A stretch of 64,000 nt of DNA from Datnioides undecimradiatus (Eukaryota > Chordata > Actinopteri > Lobotiformes > Datnioididae): the NCBI GenBank assembly GCA_008933995.1, contig WARS01000036.1, forward strand, positions 6,858,419-6,922,418, read 5' to 3'. How positions within the stretch are numbered: position 1 is the stretch's first letter; each line of letters opens with the position of its first letter. Positions 17,541 to 45,745 of the stretch are shown here, piece by piece. The position numbers were made by a program, and so were the translations under genes. The notes beneath the pieces are model-generated. The model was not told where the DNA came from. It did not search any database and saw only the letters and a list, made by a program, of their open reading frames with translations.

Positions 17541-19072
17541 GATGAAAGCCAAACAAAGGCAGACTCCTTCACGACTGTCCAGGACTCGATCTCGCCCAGT
17601 CGGATACACAGACCTGAAGTCGGCCTCCCTTCCTCCCCCACTTATCTGGGTCCTTGGCCACCTCCCCCACGTTGCCACCTCCCGCCCACCCTTGTCCCAG
17701 TCCATGGAAGTAGTCTACAGTATGTGCATAACAATGGTTGTTAGGATGGGCCTGTGCTGATGATACACCTTGAATAAAGCACTTATGCATGCAAACGGCT
17801 ACAGACAGAGGGACGCACAAGTTTCACACTGTAAATTTTGCGTGATACATGAGCAGTGTACTGCACTTCATCTCGCCAAATCTGTTGTGTGACAATGCAC
17901 TATCCTCTGCAATGACAACATATTTTCAATTAATGGCACAGTGGATGTCACTATCAAATGCATAATTGTTTCACTAAAAGATCTACACTGAATAATTTTT
18001 TACAATAAACTACACGAAAACACGTCCCTTCTCCAAAATGTATTGTTCCACTGAACTCTCCAAAATTAGCCCATCATCTGATCTGCACATTTAGTACATG
18101 ACAAAGCTCCATGTTATTTCTCTACATGAACTCATACATGGTTGTTTTTTTGCAGGCATGATATAATATTCAACCTCCAGTCACGAAGCTATGCAAATAC
18201 CCATTGTTAGCCTTGAAAAGCCATGCCATCCCTTCCCTATCACCTCCTGTTTCACAGCTACTCTTGTGTTTTGTCTGGCACCCTTCACTTCACAGAGCCA
18301 TCTCTTTTGCAAAACGAATTCTGAGAAAGTAGTCGTCTGAGGTCTTTCCAGGCACTATGTCTCCTATAAAGGTTTTTAGACGATACAACTGCTACAATCT
18401 ACAACAACAAAATGACATGTAAAAACTGATGAAACATTAAAAAGTATGCTTTATTTGAAAGCATATAAGCAAATAAACATCAGACAAAAAAAAGAAATTT
18501 GCACTGCTATTCAGTTTTCTCAACACTCCTTGTATATGTTTTGCATCAAAAGCCCTTTACCTTTTCAGTGGACAGAAGCTCTTCGTTTGTTATCTAGACT
18601 TTTTCATCAATAACCATTATCGAAGGCAAACGCAGTGTTGAAGGTCAGGGCAGCCAGTCACAGCACCACAGCATAGCTGTTGTGCACAGGCAGATGCAAA
18701 CAGCGTGTCCTGGGAGTGAAGTATGCATCAAACTGAAAAGAGGATACTGCCATTTAGTTTCCCTGCACGCATGCAATTAAGCAGTCCTTTGACTCTCTCT
18801 GCTGAGTGCAATCAAGACAGTGTAACAAATCAAAAAAGTTGCTTTTAAAGCTCCAGTAAGTGCCATAAAGTTCCATTTTAATCATTAAAAAAATTGATCT
18901 AGTAAATCTAAAAAGTTCCACGTTTTAAATTAAATGCTTTTACACAAGTTCCCTTTTGAAAAGTCAATGTAAACAATATTTGGGGTTGCCATGAGCTTAT
19001 TCTGCATCCGTGAGAAATGTCACATAAGCAGCTGGAAGTGAGACAGAGGCGTGGATGGTGGAGGTGTGATCG
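17541..19072. other. asb11 upstream region and piga 3' UTR
   Basis: Spacer of 1.5 kb between the asb11 start and the upstream piga stop, both on the minus strand. The end near piga should be its 3' UTR. The asb11 promoter should lie within roughly 17.5-18.4 kb, but no clear TATA box or GC-rich core is visible. Confidence 0.45.
18450..18455 (-). terminator. piga: Candidate piga poly(A) signal
   Basis: Minus-strand AATAAA about 620 nt past the piga stop. It is one reasonable choice among AT-rich sequence, supported only by the hexamer. Confidence 0.35.
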
Positions 19073-23943
<4,871 letters not shown>

Positions 23944-26900
23944 TGTAGATTCTTTCTGTGGCTGTCCACCTCACTAGTGTTGAAATCACAAGTCAATACA
24001 TTGATTAGTTGATCAACACAAAATCGGTTGATGACAGAAGTATTTTATTAAACAGATAATAAACTAAGTATTTTCATTAAAAGTGTGGAAATAATGAAAT
24101 TATTTTAGGGCAATTCTGACAATTTCACTGATCTGAACTTCCTGCCCATCAGTCTGTCAAATAAGTCAGCTCATACATCCCTGTGAATTTTACTTAAATG
24201 AGTCCAACATTTTGATGATATTGATTACATTAGCTTTGCATTTTGCCACAGCATACTTCCACAACCATATTTAATCTCATATCATATAAAGACAGTCCCC
24301 AGCACTTAACTAATCATCTGTGACATGATACTCGCTCATGCAGATTCCTGTAAACACGTGGACAAAGGACCAAAATGAACAGTTTCTTAATCACATCAAA
24401 TTCATTTTCTTTATTTTTATATATTTTCTAAAATGTAAATCCTTACCAAATCTCACCCTATCGCAATAACCTGTCTTGTAGTGAAGGTGTCACGGTGTAG
24501 CACGTCTCTCCTTCCTATTGAGTGTAGTAGCTCAAATATTTAGGTGAATTCTCCCTTTAATTTGCACTGCAGTCTGTGAACCTACGGTGGGACAGTTACG
24601 ATCAGCACAAACTGTGTATTTACAAACAGCTCGGAGACTCGGAGGTATAATGACAGGTGACTATGAGCAATCGCTTTTAAGCTGTGTGCTTTATCTATTC
24701 CTTTAACGTCCACTTTAGCATCAAGATAACAAGCTTTGTTCCTGTTTAACCACTTGACTGACACTAAAGTGGGTGGTTGTCCTTCTCCGATTTGCCTTAC
24801 CGTGGACAAAATGTCAGTGTTGTTCCAGCCTACGTAAAGCTGTTCATAAGAGGAAGATTCATTTTTTATCCACTAGCAATGGGCTAGCTAGTTAGCCGCC
24901 TGTATTACTTCCTGGTGCGTAGTTACGTCAAACGCAATGACGCAAACAGCGGTGTTGCTGCTATCTGCTGTGGGGACGTTTGAAAGCACGTGGCACCAAA
25001 TTTAACTTTGAATGCGGCATTAGTCGTTTTTGTTATTGTAAGTCTCATACAGAATAATGTTCACAAACTGTAAGCAACAAAATATACGTTACTTTATTAC
25101 GAAAACGTGTGTCCCTGATAAGCCATGCATAACTGATTACCTTTTGAGATCGTTGTTCATTAAATTTATGCATTTAAATACATTTTAAAAATGTATTTAG
25201 CAATTTATTTTGAATAAACCTGAGTGAAATTTATTTACACAATAGTGCAGTATATCTGACAGCTGACAGATATCTGTACTGTTTGTTAATAAGGTCTGAT
25301 AAAGAAACAAAAGGGAAATGAAACATTATTAAGGGAAATGAGAATGTGGCACGCTGCCTTGCTTTTATCTGACAAATTTTATTACTTTGCTGAATTATGA
25401 GTGATATACTAATCATGAAAATGCTGCAAAACAATGAAATGTACCAACGAATGCCCGAGCTGATTTCAGGGAATATAAAATCGGAACCAAAATGCACTAA
25501 TGTTCTTCAGTGTGTAATGTTTTTAGCTGCTCCTGTCATCTCTCCCTAATGCACACAGAGTACTTAATGTTGCCACCTTTCCTCCAGCTAGTTAAAACTT
25601 GGTAGTTCAGTCTCAACATGTTCCGTTCAATAATAATGGTGCCCTGCAACCAAAACTATGGTTGCCAACTAAGCTTTTACATTGTCGTTCTGTTCAGCAG
25701 GTATCACAACAATTTGCTGAGAGAAAGTACAAGTGATATGATTGGACATGACACAATGGCAGTATACAAAATGACATAAGGAGTCAGCATCACAAAAACA
25801 ATAGATAATGGTAAAAATGACACAAAGGATAAAATAGGATGCAAATGTTCAAGGTTCGGTTTTTTCCTTCACCAAAACATTTTGCGGGTAGGTTTCATAT
25901 GAACCCTCTGTCCACTCTTTCACGTAATTGCAATTCACTCTCCTGTTTGCTGCTACATGGACAAGTCAGTATTGTTTCCCAGTCCTCCTGGTTCAGTGAT
26001 GCCATTTTAGCCAGGGAAAGATGAAAATGTTTTCAAGAAATCTTTGGCTGTTTGGTTGTCCTGGTAGTGATTCTTCACAGGCCTCCTTTTACCCATGTGG
26101 TACCCTCCAAATCCTGATGTACCATAAATTACATAAAAGAACTTTAACCATTTTATATACAAAAGTAAAACCAAAAATAACATTGAACATACCTATTATA
26201 CCAACAGGCAGTTACAAAGAAATAGGTTACATATTAACACAACATCAAAAGCAAAGACGAGTCTTTTGTAAGAAATCCAGTAAATTGTCAGCCATAGGGA
26301 CATTTTATACACCTTACAGAAGTATCTGCATTACATTTATTCAGTGCAAATGCAACTAATGCAAATGGACCGCATTAGTTTAACTCATTTGTGAATTCTT
26401 AACATTTTCCTGTCGACACTTGTGAGTCTTAATATAAACAGTATCACTGTCAACTACACAACATCAACAGTTCACAAGTCCAACAATCTTCTGTTGTTGT
26501 GCCATTATTTCTATATTTTTTGTGCTTTGTTGGTTGCTGGTTGCATTTAAGAAGTGGGCAGTCTCTCTTTTTCAGTCACTAACATTGAGGGAAATAATGA
26601 AAACACAAGCCTGCAAATAATCTGCAATTATTATACAATGAACATTCTTTTTCATTACATGATGCCACTTGCCTGAAAACAGTGTCTGTGTGGGAGTCTG
26701 GGACTACATTCTGGACAAACGACGCGTCGATGGAAAGTACTTTCACATTTTCACATTGTCACACTACAGTTCATCTTGCGTATTAAGCACTACAAGTTGG
26801 CAGAGTCCCCTTCTCTTATCTTTGCTAAACTCCAGATTTAAGGACAGAAGATAAGGAAAATTCCATGGAAAGTCCCAAGTACTGTAAAAAATGCCAATGA

Positions 26901-27047
26901 ACAAAAGAAAACTGGTCATGGCTTGAACTGACAACTGCAGTGTTGTGCAACTCTGGCTGAACCAGCTCGAGTTCAGTGTTACCAGTCATTCAGGAATAAA
27001 GAGCAGTCTGGAACTATGACACACAGTCATAAAGTTTACTGTGAGTG
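23944..27047. other. piga 5' region to B7-like 3' region
   Basis: Spacer of 3.1 kb. The piga 5' UTR and promoter should lie around 24.0-25.0 kb, where TTCCTGG and TGACGCAA words occur near 24.91-24.95 kb. The right part should contain the 3' UTR of the B7-like gene. No exon or RNA gene was recognised. This spacer is also where the human-Xp-like gene set stops and the human-21-like set begins. Confidence 0.5.
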
Positions 27048-30000
27048 TTAACTTCTTCGCCACAAGAATAGCAAAAATCCAAGCATCATTGTAATGGAAA
27101 TGATTTTTGAATACCGATATCTATCCTTTGGTTGGGAGTCGGGTAGATTTGACGACAAAGATCCTGTGGAAAATAAAGAAAATTGCAAAATGACAATGCT
27201 GAAAATAACCAAATGATTTATTTTGTCTGATAACTGGATGTCACATCCTGACCAACAATCAGTTTTGTGTAATTCTGATCGTCTCTGAAATTGATGAAAA
27301 CAGATAGTTACCAGTTTCACCCTCGCAGGCACGGGTAATGACAGTTGATCTGCCATTGACCTTGACATCACATACAAGTTTTGATGTGTCATTGAGTGTC
27401 ATGGATAGATTGCTGGTCAAACTGAAGAGGCCAAGGGAAACATTCTGTATTTCTGTGGGTGTTATGTTAGTTTTGGGTGAATTTTTAAGAATCTGTCCAT
27501 CAAGAATCCACTGAACTTCAGCCTCTCCGTAGCGTCCATATGCAGCACAGTTGAAAACGTTTTGACTGTTATTCAGAGTTCTCTGACAGACGTTGTATCT
27601 CACTGGTGGGAGATGACTCAAGTTAAAATTATGCAAAAGTGCACTTATGTACCGCAAATTAATGAATGACGTTCAAATACTGCAAGCATGCAAAATAAAT
27701 AAATGACTTACCTGAGATGTGAAGATTTACAAAGGATTTTTGGTACTTTTCTTCAGTGAAAAAACTACATCTGTATTTTCCATGGTCCTCTGCTGTGATA
27801 TTGGTCAGGAGAATGGAGCAGTTGTTTCTATCGGGAACCATTCTGACCCTGCCCTTGTATCTGTCATCCACTGAAATGTTCTTGTTAATAAACACCAACG
27901 CTGGTTCTGGCCCTTCCATCTGCCACTTGATGTCCTCCTCCAAACTGCTGTTTGAACAATCACATGGCAAAAGGACACTGTCCAGCTCGACTCCTGAGAT
28001 GGGCTCATCATTACCTACAGTAGAAAAGGAAGATAGTCTCAAATTTGGTTTTTAATAGACTTCTAAAATACACTGTTTAACATTAAATCTAAAAACGTCC
28101 CTGCTGCCTTATAATTGTAATTTAACTGAAGCAAACATGGGCTTTAAAACATTTATTTTCGAGGACAGTGCACATTGACAAACATCACTGCAGAAATATG
28201 TCAGTGTTAGCCAACAGACTAATTGTCAATGGTGGTCTCTTAACCAAATGCTAAATTAGCCATTGAAACAAACAATATATAATCTGAAAACAGGAAATAG
28301 CGCAACATGAAACAGCTAACCAGGGTAAAATGCTTAGAGGTGTAGAGCATCAGCATGCAAAATGGGACATGTACAGTGCATAGTCAAAACATGAAAATCA
28401 GATAACATTACAGATGATGAAGATAAAACCAGAGGGGGCACAATCTGACTAGCTAAGGAAATGGGGGCATATAAGATATGAATGCAATGACTAAGTATGA
28501 TTGTATGAAATATATTAGATTATACGCAACGTAATCTTGGTAAATGGGGAATAAACAAACACAAGCACTGTAGAATTTAATACGATTTTTTCCACCAAAT
28601 AAAGATAGATAAATAAATAAAGACCACATCTAGGAGATATATTAGAGTTAGTTCAATAGAGATTTCATAAGGTGGTAAAAAAACAACTTTTCCAAGATCA
28701 GTTTTAGTCAGATTGACAAATATTCAAGAACTGTACTAAGTTATATGTTATTTGCACTTTACTTGTTTCCATTTTCCTACTTTACACTTCTCCTTGTACT
28801 TCAAAGGGAAATGCTGTAATTTTTACTCTACATTTAATCAAGAGTGGCAATCAGTATTTACATTGTGGATTTGTTTCGCTTGTGACCTGTTGGTTAGCAT
28901 GTTGTTATTTAAATATCATTACTTTCTCTTCAATCTTACAACCTCTCTGTACCTGCCAGAGTGTCTTCACAAAACACAAGGGGTTATATTAAAAACCCAT
29001 AAATCATTCCTCCATTACAATCATTACAGTGCAGATTTTACTGAAGGGATTTCCACTTTGTTTGTATATGTCCAAGTGCACAGAGTTAGAAATCAGATGA
29101 GGAAAGCTGCTGATTACCAAGCAAAATAAACAGTGTGGAACTTTTCACTCACATACTGCTGATACCCATCTAACACAATAGCATTAAGTTTGAGGTTATT
29201 ATGTAAAATAATGTGGCATGATTCTCCTTTTCACTGAATGAAAGTGAAATCTAGTGTTGGAGAAAACTGAATAGATGAAACCATAACCATATAAATCTAT
29301 GCACCACAGTATGAATTAATAAAATGTCTTCAACTATGATTGTCTTTGATAAAAAAAAAATGATTTTCATGGCAAAGAATTCAAAGATGCCACTCTTGGG
29401 GAAATCTAAAATCCTCTCTTATGACGATTGGCACGAGGTTTAGGCTTTGCACCAGGCAGATATTGATGACCTATCAATTCATTATTTAGTCTAATTTCTT
29501 CTTAGTGGATTTGTGTTCACATCAGGAACAACATGTTCTTAAAGGGAGAATGTTTTTTCCGACATGGGAGAGAAGACAGAAATGAAACTTTTCATGTAAC
29601 AAAAATATTGATGGGTCAGATTAAGTTTCACTGATCACTTGTTTCCTTATACCACAGGTAAACCCTGCCCTGATTTCCTGTTTAACCTTGTAAACATAAA
29701 ATCTAACTTTGTGTTACATGGTCAAATTAACATTGTGAAGACTATATTCGATTAATACCTATAATTTCGACTTATAATTTTGACTTTTTTTAAAAGTCAG
29801 AATCAGTTATTATATGTTATTTTAATCAGTTATTTTTATATCAGGTATTCAGTAACATTATATCAAATAGGTATTAAACTTTAACATGTCCCTTGATTTA
29901 CTACAGAACACCTCACAATTAACCCCACTCGAAACCTCCTCGTGGTATATTTTCCTTAAGGGGTTAGTTCATTGACAACGCATAACGTTCATAAATCGGA

Positions 30001-30204
30001 ACTTCACAGACCTAAGCAGAGATACAAAGCGCTTATCAGACAGGAGTGCGGTGGAAACAGAAATGTATGCGGTACAAATGCAAACGAGCCCACGCAAATA
30101 ACTGTATTTTCAAAGTGACAGACTAACTTCACTGAGTAGTTTGAATGACATGAAGGCTTACCCGCGACAGTCATCACCATAATCAATCCCATGAAAATCC
30201 TCAT
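27048..30204 (-). CDS. B7-family immunoglobulin membrane protein (ICOSLG/CD80-86-like), unassigned
   Basis: Four minus-strand exons with the classical B7 layout: signal peptide 30162-30204, V-type Ig 27712-28014, C-type Ig 27312-27602, and transmembrane plus tail 27048-27163. All joins are phase 1 and give 250 residues. Seen: signal peptide MRIFMGLIMVMTVAG; V domain with LPCDC and DHGKYRCSF as the cysteine pair; C domain with FNCAAYG and KLVCDVK; several N-glycosylation sequons; and a helix KIISITMMLGFLLFLW followed by only RRS. Family knowledge: B7 proteins give co-stimulatory or inhibitory signals to T cells through CD28-family receptors. The 21-like neighbourhood (human ICOSLG is on 21q22.3) suggests an icoslg relative, but sequence identity is low. 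CD80/86-like, HHLA2-like or butyrophilin-like assignments remain open. It lies head-to-head with app. Confidence 0.78.
28015..30161 (-). other. B7-like gene intron 1
   Basis: Intron of 2.1 kb between the signal-peptide and V-domain exons, AT-rich, holding a repeat fragment at about 28740-28840. The plus-strand open frame at 28752-29129 overlaps that fragment and has no family resemblance. Confidence 0.7.
28740..28840 (+). repeat. Teleost TACTTTT-type interspersed repeat fragment
   Basis: CACTTTACTTGTTTCCATTT, CTACTTTACACTTCTCC, TTCAAAGGGAAATGCTGTA and TTTTTACTCTACATTTA, in this order, match a common fish repeat made of TACTTT words. A second diverged copy lies at about 58922-59105. Confidence 0.6.
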
Positions 30205-30589
30205 TTTTCACTCTGTGCGAGGAAAGACTCCTGAACTCGCTGTGCCTCGAGGAATATGCTGCTTAAGTGAAAACAAGTCCCACAAGGATGGTTATTCCAA
30301 ACTACAGCGTTGTTGTTTTGATTACGTTAAAAGAACCGTCAAATACGGGAGACAGTAAAATCTTAGCGCAGACATTAACACGCGATCGACTTCAATCGTC
30401 TTCTGTGGAGAAGTGAAAGTCCAGCTTGTCTCATGTTCCGGAATATCGTCATCAATACCCTATATAAGGAAACTGGTGACAACAAACCACCTCCTTCTGA
30501 GTACACTACAAGTCATATTAACTGATGTTAACAGTGTGTGCCCTTCAAAGAACAAAAGCCATTATAATTGAGAGACTTTAAAACAACGT

Positions 30590-30770
30590 ATATGTATTGC
30601 ACAATATTATTATTATTCAGTATATTTCTTCTTTACTTTTTACTTTTTTGTATATATTTTCTCATATATATTTATCTCTTTTTATCCTTGTAAATATTTT
30701 TTGTATATTGTCATGCTGGGTGCTTGTAATGTGTAAATTGCTGCTGCAACATTGGAACATTGGAATAAAG

Positions 30771-30803
<33 letters not shown>
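30590..30803 (+). mobile_element. Truncated 3' end of a fish non-LTR retroposon (LINE-type tail)
   Basis: AT-rich sequence ending in TTGCTGCTGCAACATTGG, GGAATAAAG and a TATC microsatellite resembles the 3' tails of fish L2/Rex-like LINEs, which end in short tandem repeats. No coding part remains, so it is a 5'-truncated remnant. The family call is by resemblance only. Confidence 0.5.
30772..30803. repeat. (TATC)n microsatellite
   Basis: Perfect TATC run forming the tail of the retroposon-like segment. Confidence 0.9.
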
Positions 30804-31167
30804 TTTATTTAACATTGCGTTATGAGGATATCCTGTTTGCTCGATATAATTTAGAGAGTGGGTGGAAAGCTGCTGGGTCCATTTTTTCTTTGGCATGAAG
30901 TTTGAAACACACACACATAGACACACTCACACACGCGCACACTAATAGTCAGACTCGCTCCCCCGCCCCCGTCCATCCAACACTAAACACATCCCTCTAG
31001 CCTCACTCCGTCACCGTCGAGAGCTAAACAGGGAGGGATCACCAGGATCAGGATCGGAACACTTCAAGTCGCAGCTGTGTCGACAAAACACTGCCGCCGC
31101 ATTCGTTAACATTTTTTAAAGGCAAAATCGCGAACATAACGGGGGTGCTGGATACCTACAGGCCGGC

Positions 31168-43130
<11,963 letters not shown>

Positions 43131-45085
43131 AGAACAGTTCGTCAACATTATCTTCAGGCGTATACATACCCCAAACTCTCACCTGTAGGGTCTGTCCACT
43201 GTGCTCCCTCACCCTCAGCTGCTACACCTTCAGATTCCCACCCTGTTGAGGGAAAAGGAAATATGTGAACACACTTTACACCCCACCTGCAATTGGTCAG
43301 ACAAGGGTACCCTGTTCCACCTGCATATTTCAGCCAATCACAACAAAAACTTCATAGTGTTTGTGCCGACAAACCAACACCCTGTTGACGATTTGTATGA
43401 GATCACTGCAGTACTGCGTTTGCAGCTGAAACAAGATACATGTAAAACCCAAGCAGTTTAATTCTCCATCACTCCCTCTTCACTCCAACTGTTTGTTCCA
43501 CTTTCCCCTAACTGTCCCCCACATTCTGCTTCCCTGCCCTCCAATGACAGCTGTGCTGTGTTTGATGACATAACAGCTCTTAGAGCTGGCAGTCGGAGGA
43601 GGGGCTCTCAGAGCGCTACTCCACATGATTAAAGCCCAAGTGTTTCAGGTTTGTTTTTCAAAAAAGAAGGAAAAAATGCAGAAAAATGATACATAATCAA
43701 AATATGTAAAAGTTGAAAAATACTGAATGTTTTGTTCTCTGATTTTTTTATGTGTAATATATTAAGACAGAGATTAGCTGTAAGTATATGTAGTGCATGG
43801 CCATATTGATGACAGATACAGTAAACTGTATGTTGAGGTCCTCAGGAGTGGTCCTCTTTACTAGATATTTTAGCAGGATTGTACATTTCTAGTGTCTTCT
43901 TTGTGACCTTGTGATATGAAGAAGAAAAAGAGTATTCAGAATCTGGTCTGCTTTGTTGTCACACAGACTTGCTTTAACTGAATCTTGGCTCGTTATGCTC
44001 ATCTCCACGCTTCACTGTTGTGTTAGCTGCATGGGCAAAATGCTCTATATGTAATATATGAAGTGTTATAGTATCCGAAAGGAAGATGATTTTGTTACTG
44101 TTTGCGTTCTATGCACTCTGTCATTTTGGGCGTCTGATTATGATCACCAGATATTATTGCTGTTAAGTCCCTGATGCCATGTCACACGGTCACTGCACAT
44201 TGGGTTTCTATTAGAACAAGAATATAGGTCAAACTTCAGAAAGGAGGAGTTTCTTAAAGTGTGTCATTCCAGAGTTATCATTCCAGTCTCTCTTTCGATT
44301 GTAAATATTTGGAAGAAGGAGATCCGCCTCTTGCTGGCCCAGTTTCATTACCCATCTCCACCTCTCGGTCTTTCCCCTTTGTTCATGTGTTTTTCTGGGT
44401 TTCTCTCTATTCCGTTTGTCCCATGTATCCTCTCTTTCTGGTTGTGTCAGCAATATTGTACAGTGCAGCACTTGGGTATTTCATAAAAACAGGATTTTTG
44501 GGCTTTAAGAAATCAGAGCAGTTTTCCAGATGGCCCCATCTCCTCTCCACACATTCCTTCACCAAATCATGTTCTATTTTTCTACATTTCCTGTGTATAC
44601 ATGTACAGTCCTTCTGTTTGTCCTGTGGTGGATATTTCTTTGCCTGCATATCTGTTGTCAAGACTCTAAATAGTTTAATGAAGAGGTAAAGAGTTACCAT
44701 CGACACGGGGAGGATGACCATGGCTCACATCAGCATAGACATTTCTCTTAATTTCCCTTAAGTTATTAAAGCCACCTCCAGTAAACATGAATGTGACATG
44801 CATATTGTGCATTTATACCATTGAGATACAACACATATCACCTCTCTACACATTATTTCCACGTGTACACACTAACTGAAGCTCTCAATCAGGTGAATGT
44901 TTAAAATTTGTATTGATGCTCACTGTGGGTGTCTTTGAAGGCTAGTGATTTAAAAAAAAAGCTTTTTTTCCCTCATTGATTCAGTGACCTTCCTCTGTGT
45001 GTAGTTAAATGAACCATTTGCATAGAGTAAGAAAAAAGCTTTCTACACTCACTATAACATGAATAAAATTTTGAATGTACATATT
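43131..45085 (+). other. appa: app 3' untranslated region
   Basis: About 1.95 kb from the app stop to just past an AATAAA at 45062. The open frames inside it have no family resemblance. A long 3' UTR is usual for APP. Confidence 0.65.
45062..45067 (+). terminator. appa: app poly(A) signal
   Basis: Canonical AATAAA followed within 25 nt by TGTCTGTCTGTC, a typical GU-rich downstream element. It is the best candidate 3' end for app. Confidence 0.65.
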
Positions 45086-45202
45086 GTCTGTCTGTCATTT
45101 TGAATCACTATGATTTTTACAGTGTTGAAAATTAATTATTCACATTTAAAAACTTGAAGATGAAATGACTTAATCACAAGTTTTAAGAAAAATGCTTGCC
45201 AC

Positions 45203-45208
45203 TTTATT
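45203..45208 (-). terminator. gabpa: gabpa poly(A) signal
   Basis: Minus-strand AATAAA about 540 nt past the gabpa stop. It faces the app signal only about 140 bp away. Confidence 0.55.
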
Positions 45209-45745
45209 CCCCCTGGTGGACAAAAAAAGTCCAACAATATAGGGAACAAACACTAAATAAAATACAAAACAGGTCCTCTATAAATGGAAAATATGAAAAT
45301 ACACTTGTCCTTATGTCTATCAAAAACATGGAGTACCGGTATATACAGTGGAAATTATTCTACACTACAGACAAGGAACATGTTACACAGAGCTCTTAAC
45401 TGGGTTTTCAGTCACACACACACATTCAGTCAGTCACATGCACACAACAGCTGTCCTCAGTCAAAGCATAGACATTTCTCCTCTCATTCTGAACACGCTT
45501 CTCCTTCTTGATTAGCGTTAAAGAAAAGCTTTAAAAAAAGTTTTTAATCAGCCTCCATCTAACTTGAATCAGACTGTAAAGACAATAATAAATGTGTTAA
45601 TCCAAACTGATCAGGGACCAGCCTTAAATTTCTGTGCCTAATGAACACAGATGTGTCATAAAAAGAAGTTGATTTGATTTCTGATTAGAGACTGGAAAGC
45701 AAAGTATGCTTGTGGGAGCTGCAGATCATTGTAATGTCATGTCCT

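Larger units (their letters stand above)
30205..31167. promoter_or_regulatory. Shared B7-like/app divergent 5' region
   Basis: Only 0.96 kb separates the two start codons, so both promoters and 5' UTRs must fit here. The app side (about 30900-31167) has CA-rich sequence, a CCCCCGCCCCCGTCC GC-rich block near 30960 and a 5' leader up to GGCATGG. The B7 side is AT-rich. A LINE-tail-like insert at 30590-30803 sits between them. Promoter elements were not proven. Confidence 0.5.

Noticed and set aside
24582-24809. Minus-strand 75-codon frame upstream of piga
   Set aside because: No domain resemblance; it falls in the expected 5' UTR/promoter region of piga.
28752-29129. Plus-strand 125-codon frame in the B7-like intron
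   Set aside because: It overlaps a known-type interspersed repeat and shows no protein family features.
44261-44689. Plus-strand 142-codon frame after app
   Set aside because: It lies in the app 3' UTR, its start is not an extension of any exon, and there is no family resemblance.
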